DNA of 64,000 bases. Source: Hymenobacter psoromatis (GTDB lineage: Bacteria; Bacteroidota; Bacteroidia; Cytophagales; Hymenobacteraceae). Both the position numbers and the translations under genes were made by a program. The DNA lies in the NCBI RefSeq assembly GCF_020012125.1, contig NZ_JAIFAG010000001.1:2666001-2730000 (forward strand), in the 5' to 3' direction. Positions 1-8,820 of the stretch are shown in pieces (within the stretch, counting starts at the first letter, position 1; each line of letters begins with the position of its first letter). The notes under the pieces are model-generated. The model did no database searches. It worked only from the letters and a program-made list of their open reading frames with translations, and was not told the DNA's origin.

Positions 1-1070
1 TCGGGCTCAAACTTGAACTCAGTACCCGTGAGGTTTTCTTGTAAAATCTTGCCAAAATCCGACTTCTCGTAACCCGTGATGAAGGCCGTATTGGGACCGA
101 ATTTAGCTACTTTGCCAATCATCTCGATGTTGAACATGGCTACCACCTCTTTAGGATTGAGTTGCTTGGAAAAATATTGAGAGCCGAATTCACCTACTTC
201 CTCGGCCGCGAAGGCAACGAAAAGCAGGGGCCGGGCATTCGCTTTTTGTTTTTTGAAATATTCGGCCAGGGCTACTACGGCCGTGGTGCCGCTGGCATCA
301 TCGTCGGCCCCATTGGCGATGGAGTCGCCTGCTACTGGCTTCAGGATACCCAGGTGGTCGTAGTGTCCTGAGAATATCACGTACTCCTTGGCCCGCTTCG
401 GGTCCTGGCCCGGCAGCAAACCCGCTACGTTACGCAGCTGCATGGTTTTCAGCGTAGTAGTAGCGCTCACGCGATAGCTTGGTGCGGTGCCGGCCGGCGG
501 CGCGGTGAGCACTACTACGGTCGAGTAGCTGCCGAGCGGCTCGGCGCTGGTAATGCCGGGCCTCAAGTAGTCGGCTAGCTGCCCAAAAAATTTAGCCTGC
601 GCGGTATCCACAATGGCCAGCGTATTAGCCGTGGGGTTGAGCAGGGCGGCCAGCTTACTGCGCTCTTCTCGGCCGGCCCCTATCGTCACCACGGTCGGGG
701 GCTGCGCATCCTGGTTCGTCCAGGTCAGGGTAGGCTGCCCTGATAGCACGAGCACGTTGGCCGGTGCCACCGGCTGCCCGTTGAGCACAACGGTAGCCGC
801 CTGCGTCTTGGTTTGGTAGGCCGGAAATTCCTGCATAAAGCCGGTTTGCCCCGGCAGAGGCTGTAGGCCAATGCGCTTAAATTCGGCGGCCAGAAACTCG
901 GCGGCTTTGAGGTTGCCGGGCTGGTCGGTACCGCGGCCCTGCATATCGTCGGCGGCCAGGGTCGTGAGCACCCGCTCGACGGTAGCTCCCGACACATTTT
1001 TTTTGGTTTGAGCCTGAGCGGCGGCCGTTAGGGCTGCCAGGCAGCAGCTTGTTAGCAGTACCTTGCGCAT
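1..1070 (-). CDS. M28 family zinc metallopeptidase, secreted, C-terminus cut by window edge
   Basis: About 356 codons are present; the gene runs off the left edge. It starts at the ATG at 1070 with a signal peptide (MRKVLLTSCCLAALTAAAQAQ). Aminopeptidase-type di-zinc motifs follow: GHYDHLG (first His ligand), NGADDDASG (bridging Asp) and FVAFAAEEVG (Glu pair). The next ligand segment reads NIEMIG where many M28 enzymes have NxDMxG, so a Glu sits at that metal-ligand position. By family knowledge this is an exported aminopeptidase or carboxypeptidase acting in the periplasm or outside the cell; the exact substrate cannot be told. It is divergent from the histidine kinase to its right. The last His ligand lies outside the window. 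Confidence 0.9.
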   Translation of the reverse strand, partial: MRKVLLTSCCLAALTAAAQAQTKKNVSGATVERVLTTLAADDMQGRGTDQPGNLKAAEFLAAEFKRIGLQPLPGQTGFMQEFPAYQTKTQAATVVLNGQPVAPANVLVLSGQPTLTWTNQDAQPPTVVTIGAGREERSKLAALLNPTANTLAIVDTAQAKFFGQLADYLRPGITSAEPLGSYSTVVVLTAPPAGTAPSYRVSATTTLKTMQLRNVAGLLPGQDPKRAKEYVIFSGHYDHLGILKPVAGDSIANGADDDASGTTAVVALAEYFKKQKANARPLLFVAFAAEEVGEFGSQYFSKQLNPKEVVAMFNIEMIGKVAKFGPNTAFITGYEKSDFGKILQENLTGTEFKFEP

Positions 1071-1268
1071 GGAAAAGTGGGGTTAGAAGAGCGCGCCAGG
1101 GCGCGGGTGAGAGCCGCAAGCTAACGCCCAGTGGCGCGACACCAAGCCAAAGGGGTAGGGCGGCCGACGAACCTCCCTACTGCGGGCAACCAAGCTACTG
1201 CGTTTTATTAGTCTGCGCCCTGAGTTTGGCCGTATACTATCTCTCCCATTCTTCTTAGCCGCCGCGTC
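1071..1268. other. Divergent intergenic region
   Basis: 198 bp separates the leftward peptidase from the rightward histidine kinase and must hold both promoters. I see no clear TAnnTTTG -7 element, no hairpin and no convincing small gene. Confidence 0.4.
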
Positions 1269-4200
1269 ATGGCCGCCCCTCCCCTACCCCTCGCCAGCCT
1301 CTCTGTGCCGGCCGAGCTACTGGACACGTTGCAAACCGGCTTCGTGCATTTTGGGCCCATATACGCGCCCCACGCGCCCACCGAACTAGTCGATTTGGCT
1401 TATCTGCGGTTCAACCCGGCGGCGCAGCAGCTATTGCGGCTGCCGGCGGTGCCAACGGCTACTTTTCGCACCCTGCACCCGACCGAAACCGAGCTGTTCG
1501 CTTTTTACCGCGATGTTTTTCTGACTGGGGAGGCCCGCAGCTATTTGCGGGGCACGGCCGGCTGGCAGGTGCGCGCCCAGCGCCACGGCGAGCAGTTGGT
1601 GGTGAGCCTGCGCGCCGCCCCGCCCCTGTCCACCGCCCAGGACACCCCCGCGGCCACCGACACCAGCCACTACACCCTGGCCCATGCCCAGCGGGTGGCG
1701 CGGCAGCTCACCCACGAGCGCGAAGTATTTCGGCAGATACTCGACCGCTCGCCCGCCGCGCTGGGCTTGCTGCGGGGGCCCGACTACCGGTTTGAGTACG
1801 CCAACCCGGCCTTTGCCCGGCTCTTTGGCACTACCCCCCTCGAAGGGCGGCCGGCCAGCCAGGTGCTGCCCCAGGCACTGCACCAGGGCTTTATCGAGTT
1901 GCTGGACCGCGTGTACGAAACGGGCGAGCCGGTTTGGGCTACCGAAGTGCCCCTACCCCCGCCCGGCCCGGCAGGCCCAGCGCGCTACTTCAACCTTACT
2001 TACCAGGCCCATTTGGCCGACGGCCACGCCGACCGCCTATCGGTTTTCGCCTACGAGGTGACGGAGCAAGTAGTGGCCCGCCAGCAGGCGCAGCAGCTCA
2101 GCCAAGAGCTGCAAGCCGCCAACCAGGGGCTCGAAGCCCGCGTGGCGGCAGGGGTGCAGGAGGCCCGGCAGGCCCACGCCGAGACCGAGCACCAGCACGC
2201 GCGGCTGGCGCACTTTTTTGAGCAGGCCCCGGCGGCTATTTGCGTGCTGGCCGGCCCCGAGCTAGTGTTTGAGCTGGTGAACCCGCTGTACCAGGCATAC
2301 TTCGCGGCCCAGCCGCTGCTGGGCGTGCCCGTGCACAACGTGCCTGAGCTGCAAGCCGCGGGCGTTCCGGCTCTGCTGCACGAGGTATACGCCACGGGCA
2401 TCACCCACACAGGCCACGAGGTGCGCCTACCCCTGCTCACGCGGCCCGGCGATGGGCAGCGCGAAGATGCTTACTTCGACTGCACTTACCAGGCGCGCTA
2501 CGACGGGCAGAATCAGGTGGACGGCGTGCTGGTCTTTGCCTACGAGGTGACGGAGCAGGTGTGGGCCCGCCACCTGGCCCGGCAGCTCACCCAGGAGCTG
2601 GAGGCCCGCGTGACCGAGCGCACTACCCAGCTGCAGGCCGCCCACGCCGAGGTAGAGGGCCAGCGCCAGCAGTTGCAGCAGCTGAATGAGGAACTGGAAG
2701 TCCGCGTGGCCGAGCGCACTACCCAGCTGCAAGCCAGCCTGCACGAAGCCGAGCTTCAGCGCGCGCAGTTGGGCGAGCAGCAGAGCCTGCTGCACCAGAT
2801 ACTGGGGCAGCTGCCAGCGGGCGTGGCTGTGCTGACTGGGCCTGAGCACCGCTTCAGCTTTTTTAACGGGCCCCTTCAGGCAGTGGTCGATAACCGGGCC
2901 CGGCTAGACCGCCCGCTGGCCGAGCTTTTTCCGGAGTTAGTTGAGTCCGGATTTGTGCGCCGGATGGATGAGGTGTACGCCACTAGCCAGCCGTTTCAGG
3001 GGCTGCGGCAGCCGGTCTGGCTTCATGCCACGCAGGCGCACGATAGCCCGCCCCACTACCGCGACTACCTCTACCAGGCCCTGCGCAACGCGCAGGGCGA
3101 GACGCTGGGCGTTCTGGCCTTTATTATGGACGTGACCGAGCAGGTGCTGATGCAGCAGCGTGCCGACGACCTGCAGGCCAAGGTGCAGGCCGCCGCCGTG
3201 CGCCAGGCCCAGGAGCGCGAAACCTTCTACCAGATATTTGCCCAAACTCCGGCCATCGTGGCCCTGATGCGCGGCCCCGAGCAGCGGTTTGAGTACGTGA
3301 ACCCGGCTTTCGAGCGGCTGTTTCCGGGCCGAGCGCTGGTGGGCCGGCCCGTAGCCGAGGCGCTGCCCGAAATTGTATCGCAGGGCTTTCTGACGCTGCT
3401 CGATGGGGTGTACCAGACGGGTACTGCCTACTTTGCCACCGAAGCGCCGCTCATCATCGCGCAGCCTGCGGGCCAGCCCGACCAGCTGCTCTACCTCGAT
3501 ATCACCTACCAGGCGTACCGCGAAGGCGGCCACATCACGGGCGTTTCGGTCTTTGCCTTTGAGGTGAGCGAGCAGGTGCGCGCCCGCCAGCAGCGCAAGG
3601 CCAGCCTCGACTACCTCCAGCTGGTGTTTGAGAAAGCCCCGGTGGCCATCGCCGTGCTAACCGGGCCGGCCTACGTGGTGGAGGTGGCCAGCCCCGCCAT
3701 TTGTGGCATGTGGGGCCGCGACCAGGCTCAGGTGCTGGGCCGGCCCTTATTTGAGGTACTCCCAGAAGTAGTTGACCAGGGCTTTGCCGAGATACTGAGC
3801 GAAGTGCACCGCACGGGCATTCCCTTCGTAGCCCAGGAAATGCCGGCCCGGCTGCTGCGCCAGGGGCAGCTCGAAACCGTGTATTTTCACTTTGTGTACC
3901 AGCCTCTAGCCAACGCCCAGGGGCTGGTAGAAGCGGTGGTCGTGCTGGCTACCGATGTCAGCCAGCGGGTGGCGGCCCGCCAGCAACTGGCCGCCGCCAA
4001 CGAGGAGCTGCGCGCTACCAACCAGCAGCTGCGGCACACCAACGTGGACCTGGATAATTTCATCTACACGGCCTCGCACGACCTCAAGGCCCCCATCACC
4101 AATATCGAAAGCCTGCTGCTGCTGCTGCGCAAAGAGCTGCCGCCGCCCGCCCGGCAGGCGGGCCTGGTGCCGCGCGTGCTGGATATGATGCAAAGCTCTA

Positions 4201-4718
4201 TCGAGCGCTTTCAACTCACCATTCAGCAGCTCACCGACCTGGCCCACTTGCAGCAGGCCCACGCCGAGCCGGCCAGCGCCGCCAGCCTGGCCACCGTGGT
4301 GCAGGCCGTGTACCTCGACCTGGCCCCGCAGCTGGCGGCCACCGGCGGCCACCTCACCCTGGAGCTGGGCGACTGCCCGAGCCTGCCGCTTCAGCCCCAG
4401 CACCTGCGCAGCCTGGTCTATAACCTACTCAGCAATGCGCTTAAATTTCACCACCCCGACCGCCCCCCCAAGGTGGTGTTGCGCTGCTACCGCGAAGCTG
4501 CTACTACCGTGCTGGCCGTGCAAGACAACGGCCTGGGCCTGAGCGAGACGCAGCAGGCCCGGCTCTTTGGCCTCTACCGCCGCCTGCACGCGCACGTGCA
4601 TGGCTCGGGGGTAGGGCTCTACATGGTGAAGCGCCTCGTTGAGAACGCGGGCGGTACCATCAGCGTGCGCAGCCAGCCGGGCGTGGGGTCTACTTTTTTG
4701 GTTTCTTTGCCCGATTAG
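1269..4718 (+). CDS. Multi-PAS soluble sensor histidine kinase
   Basis: 1149 residues with no signal peptide or membrane segment, so a cytosolic sensor. The N-terminal 900 residues are successive PAS-like units, roughly at 12-118 (degenerate), 153-266, 315-430, 510-624, 652-768 and 783-898. Most start with a 'P A/I xx x LxGP xxRFExxNP' pattern and end with 'EVTEQV', which suggests internal duplication. Coiled-coil linkers (LEARVTERTTQLQ and a near copy) separate some of them. The HisKA phosphoacceptor is H937 (TASHDLKAP); the HATPase has the N box NLLSNALKF near 1052, the G1 box DNGLGLS and the G2 box GSGVGLYMVKRL. A single-domain response regulator follows 30 bp downstream and is its likely partner. 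The signal sensed is unknown. Confidence 0.93.
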   Translation: MAAPPLPLASLSVPAELLDTLQTGFVHFGPIYAPHAPTELVDLAYLRFNPAAQQLLRLPAVPTATFRTLHPTETELFAFYRDVFLTGEARSYLRGTAGWQVRAQRHGEQLVVSLRAAPPLSTAQDTPAATDTSHYTLAHAQRVARQLTHEREVFRQILDRSPAALGLLRGPDYRFEYANPAFARLFGTTPLEGRPASQVLPQALHQGFIELLDRVYETGEPVWATEVPLPPPGPAGPARYFNLTYQAHLADGHADRLSVFAYEVTEQVVARQQAQQLSQELQAANQGLEARVAAGVQEARQAHAETEHQHARLAHFFEQAPAAICVLAGPELVFELVNPLYQAYFAAQPLLGVPVHNVPELQAAGVPALLHEVYATGITHTGHEVRLPLLTRPGDGQREDAYFDCTYQARYDGQNQVDGVLVFAYEVTEQVWARHLARQLTQELEARVTERTTQLQAAHAEVEGQRQQLQQLNEELEVRVAERTTQLQASLHEAELQRAQLGEQQSLLHQILGQLPAGVAVLTGPEHRFSFFNGPLQAVVDNRARLDRPLAELFPELVESGFVRRMDEVYATSQPFQGLRQPVWLHATQAHDSPPHYRDYLYQALRNAQGETLGVLAFIMDVTEQVLMQQRADDLQAKVQAAAVRQAQERETFYQIFAQTPAIVALMRGPEQRFEYVNPAFERLFPGRALVGRPVAEALPEIVSQGFLTLLDGVYQTGTAYFATEAPLIIAQPAGQPDQLLYLDITYQAYREGGHITGVSVFAFEVSEQVRARQQRKASLDYLQLVFEKAPVAIAVLTGPAYVVEVASPAICGMWGRDQAQVLGRPLFEVLPEVVDQGFAEILSEVHRTGIPFVAQEMPARLLRQGQLETVYFHFVYQPLANAQGLVEAVVVLATDVSQRVAARQQLAAANEELRATNQQLRHTNVDLDNFIYTASHDLKAPITNIESLLLLLRKELPPPARQAGLVPRVLDMMQSSIERFQLTIQQLTDLAHLQQAHAEPASAASLATVVQAVYLDLAPQLAATGGHLTLELGDCPSLPLQPQHLRSLVYNLLSNALKFHHPDRPPKVVLRCYREAATTVLAVQDNGLGLSETQQARLFGLYRRLHAHVHGSGVGLYMVKRLVENAGGTISVRSQPGVGSTFLVSLPD

Positions 4719-4748
4719 TACTTATTTAGCAGCTTACTCTTCGTGCGT

Positions 4749-5177
4749 ATGCAAAAGCTTTCCAGTATTCTGTTGGTTGATGACGACCAGATTACTAATT
4801 TTCTCAACGAGCAGCTCCTTACCAGCCTGGGCGTAACCGACCAGTGCCTGATAGCCGAGAATGGGGCCGAGGCCCTCGCTCTGCTAGCCGAGCAAGGTGA
4901 GGGCCCACCTCCGGCCCTGGTGCTGCTCGACGTGCACATGCCCGTGATGGACGGCATCGAGTTTCTGGAAGCCTACCACCATCCGCCCACCCAGCCGCCC
5001 ATCGTGATTGCCCTCACTACCTCGGTGCACGCCCGCGACCGCGCTCGCCTGGCCAGCCTGGCCGTAGTCGATTGCATCGTGAAGCCCCTGACGCGGGAAA
5101 AAATAAACGCGCTGTTGCAGCAGCACTTCAGCCGCCAGCTACCCGCCGAAATGCTGACCGACGACCCCACGGACTGA
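4749..5177 (+). CDS. Single-domain response regulator (CheY-like)
   Basis: 142 residues from the ATG at 4749; an in-frame GTG at 4743 would add two residues. The receiver domain is complete: acidic cluster VDDDQ near the N-terminus, phosphoacceptor Asp in LLDVHMPVMDG, the switch Thr/Ser in ALTTS and the conserved Lys in VKPLT. There is no output domain, so signalling is through protein contacts or phosphorelay. It lies 30 bp after the multi-PAS kinase on the same strand and is probably co-transcribed with it. Confidence 0.93.
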   Translation: MQKLSSILLVDDDQITNFLNEQLLTSLGVTDQCLIAENGAEALALLAEQGEGPPPALVLLDVHMPVMDGIEFLEAYHHPPTQPPIVIALTTSVHARDRARLASLAVVDCIVKPLTREKINALLQQHFSRQLPAEMLTDDPTD

Positions 5178-5233
5178 GTTTTTAGCCTCCCTACCCCCGC
5201 CTGGTGGCCGGGTGCGGCCAGCAGCAGCTTCAA

Positions 5234-5290
5234 TGAAGAGTGTGTCTGTCCTTGCGAGCGCAGCGCTCGCAAGGACAGACACACTCTTCA
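5234..5290. repeat. Perfect 28-bp inverted repeat between convergent genes
   Basis: Arms 5234-5261 and 5263-5290 are exact reverse complements around a single base. It lies between the convergent response regulator and pyruvate carboxylase genes, so it could end transcription from both sides, although it lacks a T-run and is longer than a usual terminator. The core CCTTGCGAGCGC resembles the TTGCGAGCGCAGCAATCC stretch near 59280, which suggests a dispersed palindromic repeat family. Confidence 0.85.
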
Positions 5291-5303
5291 CTCGCAACCC
5301 TTC

Positions 5304-8300
5304 CTACCCCACCGTCAGCACTAGGTCGTCGGCTTGTACGCGGGCACCTTCTTCCAGCACCACGCGGGCCACGGTGAGGTCGTCGGGGGCGGTGATGGTG
5401 GTTTCCATTTTCATGGCCTCGATAACGAACAGCGGCGCGTTTTTGGCCACCTGCTGGCCGGCTTTCACCAGCACTTTGCTCAGCAAGCCTTGCAGCGGCG
5501 CACCCAGCTGCTTGGGGTCGGCGCGGTCGGCTTTCTGGTTGTGCACGGTCTTGACTTCCACGTGCCGGTCGCGCACTTCCAGGTTGCGGGTCTGGCCGTT
5601 GAGGGTGAAAAACACGGTGCGCATCCCCTCGTCATTGACCGGGCCGATGGACTGCAAGCGGATGATAATGGACTTGCCGCGGGCAATGGTAATGAGCGTT
5701 TCCTCGCCTTCCTGCAGGCCGAAGAAAAAGACGGGGGTAGGCACCCGGCTCACGTCGCCGTAGTCGCGCCGAAACTTCCAGTAATCCGCGAACACCTTGG
5801 GATAGAGCAGACTAGACAGCAAATCAGTGAATTGCGCGTAAGGGTGTTCCTTCTCAAATTCGGCCCACTCCTTGTCAAAATCAATGGGCGCAAGATGCTC
5901 ATTTGGCCGGTCGGTGAAGGGTTTCTCACCCTTGAGCACGGCCTGCTGCACGTCGGCGGGCCAGCCACCCAACGGCTGCCCAATGTCGCCGCGCAGCAGC
6001 TCGCGCACCGACTCCGGGAAGCTCAGACTTTCGCCCTTGCTCACTACTTCTTCGGGCGTTAAGTTATTGGAAACCATGAATAAGGCCAGGTCGCCCACGA
6101 CCTTCGACGAGGGCGTAACCTTCGGAATATCGCCCAGCAGTTGGTTGGCATCGGCGAAGCGGCGCTTCACCTCCTCAAACTTATCAAGCAAGCCCAGCGC
6201 CGCCGCCTGCGGCCGCAGGTTGGAATACTGCCCGCCCGGAATCTCGTGCTCGTACACCTCGGCCGTGCCCGCCAACAGGCCGCTCTCGAAGGGGTAGTAC
6301 TGCTCGCGCAGCGCCTCCCAGTAGTCGCTGAATTCGTTGAGGCTGTGCTGGTTGAACTCGCGGTGGCGGGGCGAGTGGCGCAGCATTTCCACCACGGCGT
6401 TGAAGTTGGGCTGCGAGGTGAGGCCCGAGAGGCCGCCCAGCGCCACGTCAATCACGTTCACGCCCGCCTCCACGGCCTTGAGGTAGGTGGCTGACTGCAA
6501 GCTGCTCGTGTCGTGCGTATGCAGGTGAATCGGCAGCTTCACCGCGTCGCGCAAAGCCGGAATCAGCTCCTGCGCCGCGTAGGGCTTCAGCAGCCCCGCC
6601 ATGTCCTTAATGCAAAGAATGTGCGCGCCCGCGTCCTCCAATTGCTTGGCTAGGGTGATGTAGTACTGCAAGTTGTACTTGGGCCGGGCGGGGTCCAGGA
6701 TGTCGCCGGTGTAGCAGATGCTGCCCTCGGCCAAGCCGGTCGTTTGCTTGCGCACGAAGCCGATGCAGGCTTCCATGCCCTTCATCCAGTTCAGGGAGTC
6801 GAAGATGCGGAACAAGTCCACGCCCTTCGCGCCGGCTTCGGCCACGAAGCGCTCGGTCAGATTATCGGGGTAGGCTTTGTAGCCCACGCCGTTGGCCCCC
6901 CGAATCAGCATTTGCAGCAGAATGTTCGGCACGGCCTCGCGCAGCCGGGTCAGCCGCGCCCACGGGTCTTCGTGCAGAAAGCGCAGCGCCACGTCGAACG
7001 TGGCCCCGCCCCACACCTCCAGCGAGAAGGTTTGGGGGTGCTGCCGGGCGTAGCGGTCGGCCACCCGCAGCATGTCAATGGTCCGCATGCGCGTGGCCAG
7101 CAGGCTCTGGTGGGCATCACGCAGCGTGGTGTCGGTGTAGTAAATGAGCGGCTCGGCGCGCAGCCATTCCGCGAATTTTTCGGGGCCGAGTTCCTGCAGC
7201 TTCTGCCGGGTGCCGGGGGTAGGCGGCTGGCTGAGGTCGGCGGCGGGCAGGCGGGCGGGCCGAATCTGGCGGTGCTCGTCCACGCGGCCGGCCACGTCGG
7301 GGCTGCCGTTCACCACCACCTCGCCGATATAGTGTAGCAGGCGCGTGGCCCGGTCGAGCCGGGTCCTGAACTTCAGTAAGTCCGGGTTTTCCTTGATAAA
7401 ATCAACCGTGGCGTGCCCGGCCTGAAATTCGGGGTTGCGCACGATATTCTGCAAAAACTGCATATTCGTCTTCACCCCGCGCACCCGAAACTCGTCCAGC
7501 GTTCGCAGCATTTTTTGCGAGGCGCTGGCCAGCGTGGGGGCCTGGGTGGACACTTTCACCAACAGCGAATCAAAAAACGGCGAAATCACCGCGCCCTGGT
7601 ACACCGAGCCCTGGTCGAGCCGAATACCGAAGCCGCCCGCCGAGCGGTAGGCCACCACCGTGCCGTAGTCGGGCTTGAAATCGTTGGTGGCATCCTCCGT
7701 CGTGATGCGGCACTGCACGGCCACGCCCATGCGCGGCACCACCACCTCCGGCCCCAGCCCGATTTCGGGCGATTCGAGGGGGTAGCCCGCCGCGATGTAG
7801 AGCTGCGTTTTGACAATATCCACGCCCGTTATCATCTCGGTCACCGTGTGCTCGACCTGAATGCGGGGGTTTACCTCAATAAAATAAATGCGGTCCAGCT
7901 CCGGATTCACCAGAAATTCCACCGTGCCCACGTTGTCGTAGCCCACCGCCCGGCCAATTTTTAGCGCGTACTCGTACAGCCGCTGGCGCAGCGACTCCGA
8001 CAAGTCCACGGCTGGCGCCACTTCCACCACCTTCTGGAAGCGGCGCTGCACCGAGCAGTCGCGCTCGTAGAGGTGCGTGAGGTGCCCGTGCTGGTCGCCC
8101 ACCAATTGCACCTCAATGTGCTTGGGCCGCTCCACGAATTTCTCCAGAAATACCGTGTCGTCGCCGAAGGCGTTCAGCGCCTCGTTGCGCGCTTCAAAAA
8201 AACCTTTGCGCAGCTGCTCATCGTCCCGAATCACGCGCATGCCCCTACCCCCCCCGCCACTGGCGGCCTTCAGCATCACGGGGTAGCCAATGTTGTGCGC

Positions 8301-8747
8301 CTCGGTCAGAGCTACGTCCACGTCCACCAAATCAGCCACGCTACTCTCAATGAGCGGCACTTCGCAGCGCTGCGCCACGGCCTTGGCGGCTACTTTGTCG
8401 CCGAGGGCTTCCATCACCTCAGGGCGCGGCCCCACGAAGATGATGCCCTCCTCGCGGCAGCGCCGGGCCAGGCCGGCGTTTTCGCTCAAAAAGCCGTAGC
8501 CGGGATGAATCGCCCCCACGCCGTTTTCCTTCGCCACCGCGATAATCGCCTCAATATCCAGGTACGGGCGCAGCGGCTCGTCGTCGCCGCCAATCTGGTA
8601 CGCCTCATCGGCCTTGTAGCGGTGCAGCGAATACCGGTCCTCATAGGTATAAATACCGACCGTAGAAATGCCCAGCTCGGAGGCGGCGCGAAACACGCGG
8701 ATGGCGATTTCGCCGCGGTTGGCGACAAGCAGCTTCGTGATTTTCAT
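5304..8747 (-). CDS. pyc: Pyruvate carboxylase
   Basis: 1147 residues, the usual length of a single-chain pyruvate carboxylase. It makes oxaloacetate from pyruvate, bicarbonate and ATP (anaplerosis). An N-terminal biotin carboxylase starts KLLVANRGEIAIR and has the ATP-grasp Gly loop AASGGGGRGMRV. The central carboxyltransferase begins DTTLRDAHQSLLATRMRT and has the metal-binding HLHTHDTSS. The C-terminal biotin carrier domain has EAMKMET with the biotinyl lysine at K1113. It starts at the ATG at 8747. It lies 73 bp downstream of argH on the same strand and could be read through from the argBEH operon, which would link oxaloacetate/aspartate supply to argininosuccinate synthesis (inference). 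Confidence 0.97.
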   Translation of the reverse strand: MKITKLLVANRGEIAIRVFRAASELGISTVGIYTYEDRYSLHRYKADEAYQIGGDDEPLRPYLDIEAIIAVAKENGVGAIHPGYGFLSENAGLARRCREEGIIFVGPRPEVMEALGDKVAAKAVAQRCEVPLIESSVADLVDVDVALTEAHNIGYPVMLKAASGGGGRGMRVIRDDEQLRKGFFEARNEALNAFGDDTVFLEKFVERPKHIEVQLVGDQHGHLTHLYERDCSVQRRFQKVVEVAPAVDLSESLRQRLYEYALKIGRAVGYDNVGTVEFLVNPELDRIYFIEVNPRIQVEHTVTEMITGVDIVKTQLYIAAGYPLESPEIGLGPEVVVPRMGVAVQCRITTEDATNDFKPDYGTVVAYRSAGGFGIRLDQGSVYQGAVISPFFDSLLVKVSTQAPTLASASQKMLRTLDEFRVRGVKTNMQFLQNIVRNPEFQAGHATVDFIKENPDLLKFRTRLDRATRLLHYIGEVVVNGSPDVAGRVDEHRQIRPARLPAADLSQPPTPGTRQKLQELGPEKFAEWLRAEPLIYYTDTTLRDAHQSLLATRMRTIDMLRVADRYARQHPQTFSLEVWGGATFDVALRFLHEDPWARLTRLREAVPNILLQMLIRGANGVGYKAYPDNLTERFVAEAGAKGVDLFRIFDSLNWMKGMEACIGFVRKQTTGLAEGSICYTGDILDPARPKYNLQYYITLAKQLEDAGAHILCIKDMAGLLKPYAAQELIPALRDAVKLPIHLHTHDTSSLQSATYLKAVEAGVNVIDVALGGLSGLTSQPNFNAVVEMLRHSPRHREFNQHSLNEFSDYWEALREQYYPFESGLLAGTAEVYEHEIPGGQYSNLRPQAAALGLLDKFEEVKRRFADANQLLGDIPKVTPSSKVVGDLALFMVSNNLTPEEVVSKGESLSFPESVRELLRGDIGQPLGGWPADVQQAVLKGEKPFTDRPNEHLAPIDFDKEWAEFEKEHPYAQFTDLLSSLLYPKVFADYWKFRRDYGDVSRVPTPVFFFGLQEGEETLITIARGKSIIIRLQSIGPVNDEGMRTVFFTLNGQTRNLEVRDRHVEVKTVHNQKADRADPKQLGAPLQGLLSKVLVKAGQQVAKNAPLFVIEAMKMETTITAPDDLTVARVVLEEGARVQADDLVLTVG

Positions 8748-8820
8748 TCGGGTTTGGGGGTAAGAATAGCGGCAGTTCGGCGGCTAAACTACGCCGGGGG
8801 CCGCTAGCTTCCTACCCCCC

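Noticed and set aside
2600..2760. Tandem DNA repeat in the histidine kinase
   Set aside because: It is a duplicated coiled-coil heptad segment in the protein (ERTTQLQA twice), not a separate DNA element.
5334..6062. 242-codon plus-strand open frame
   Set aside because: Lies wholly antisense to pyruvate carboxylase and has the composition of a shadow frame; the same applies to long antisense frames over argH, gltB, ureC and carB.
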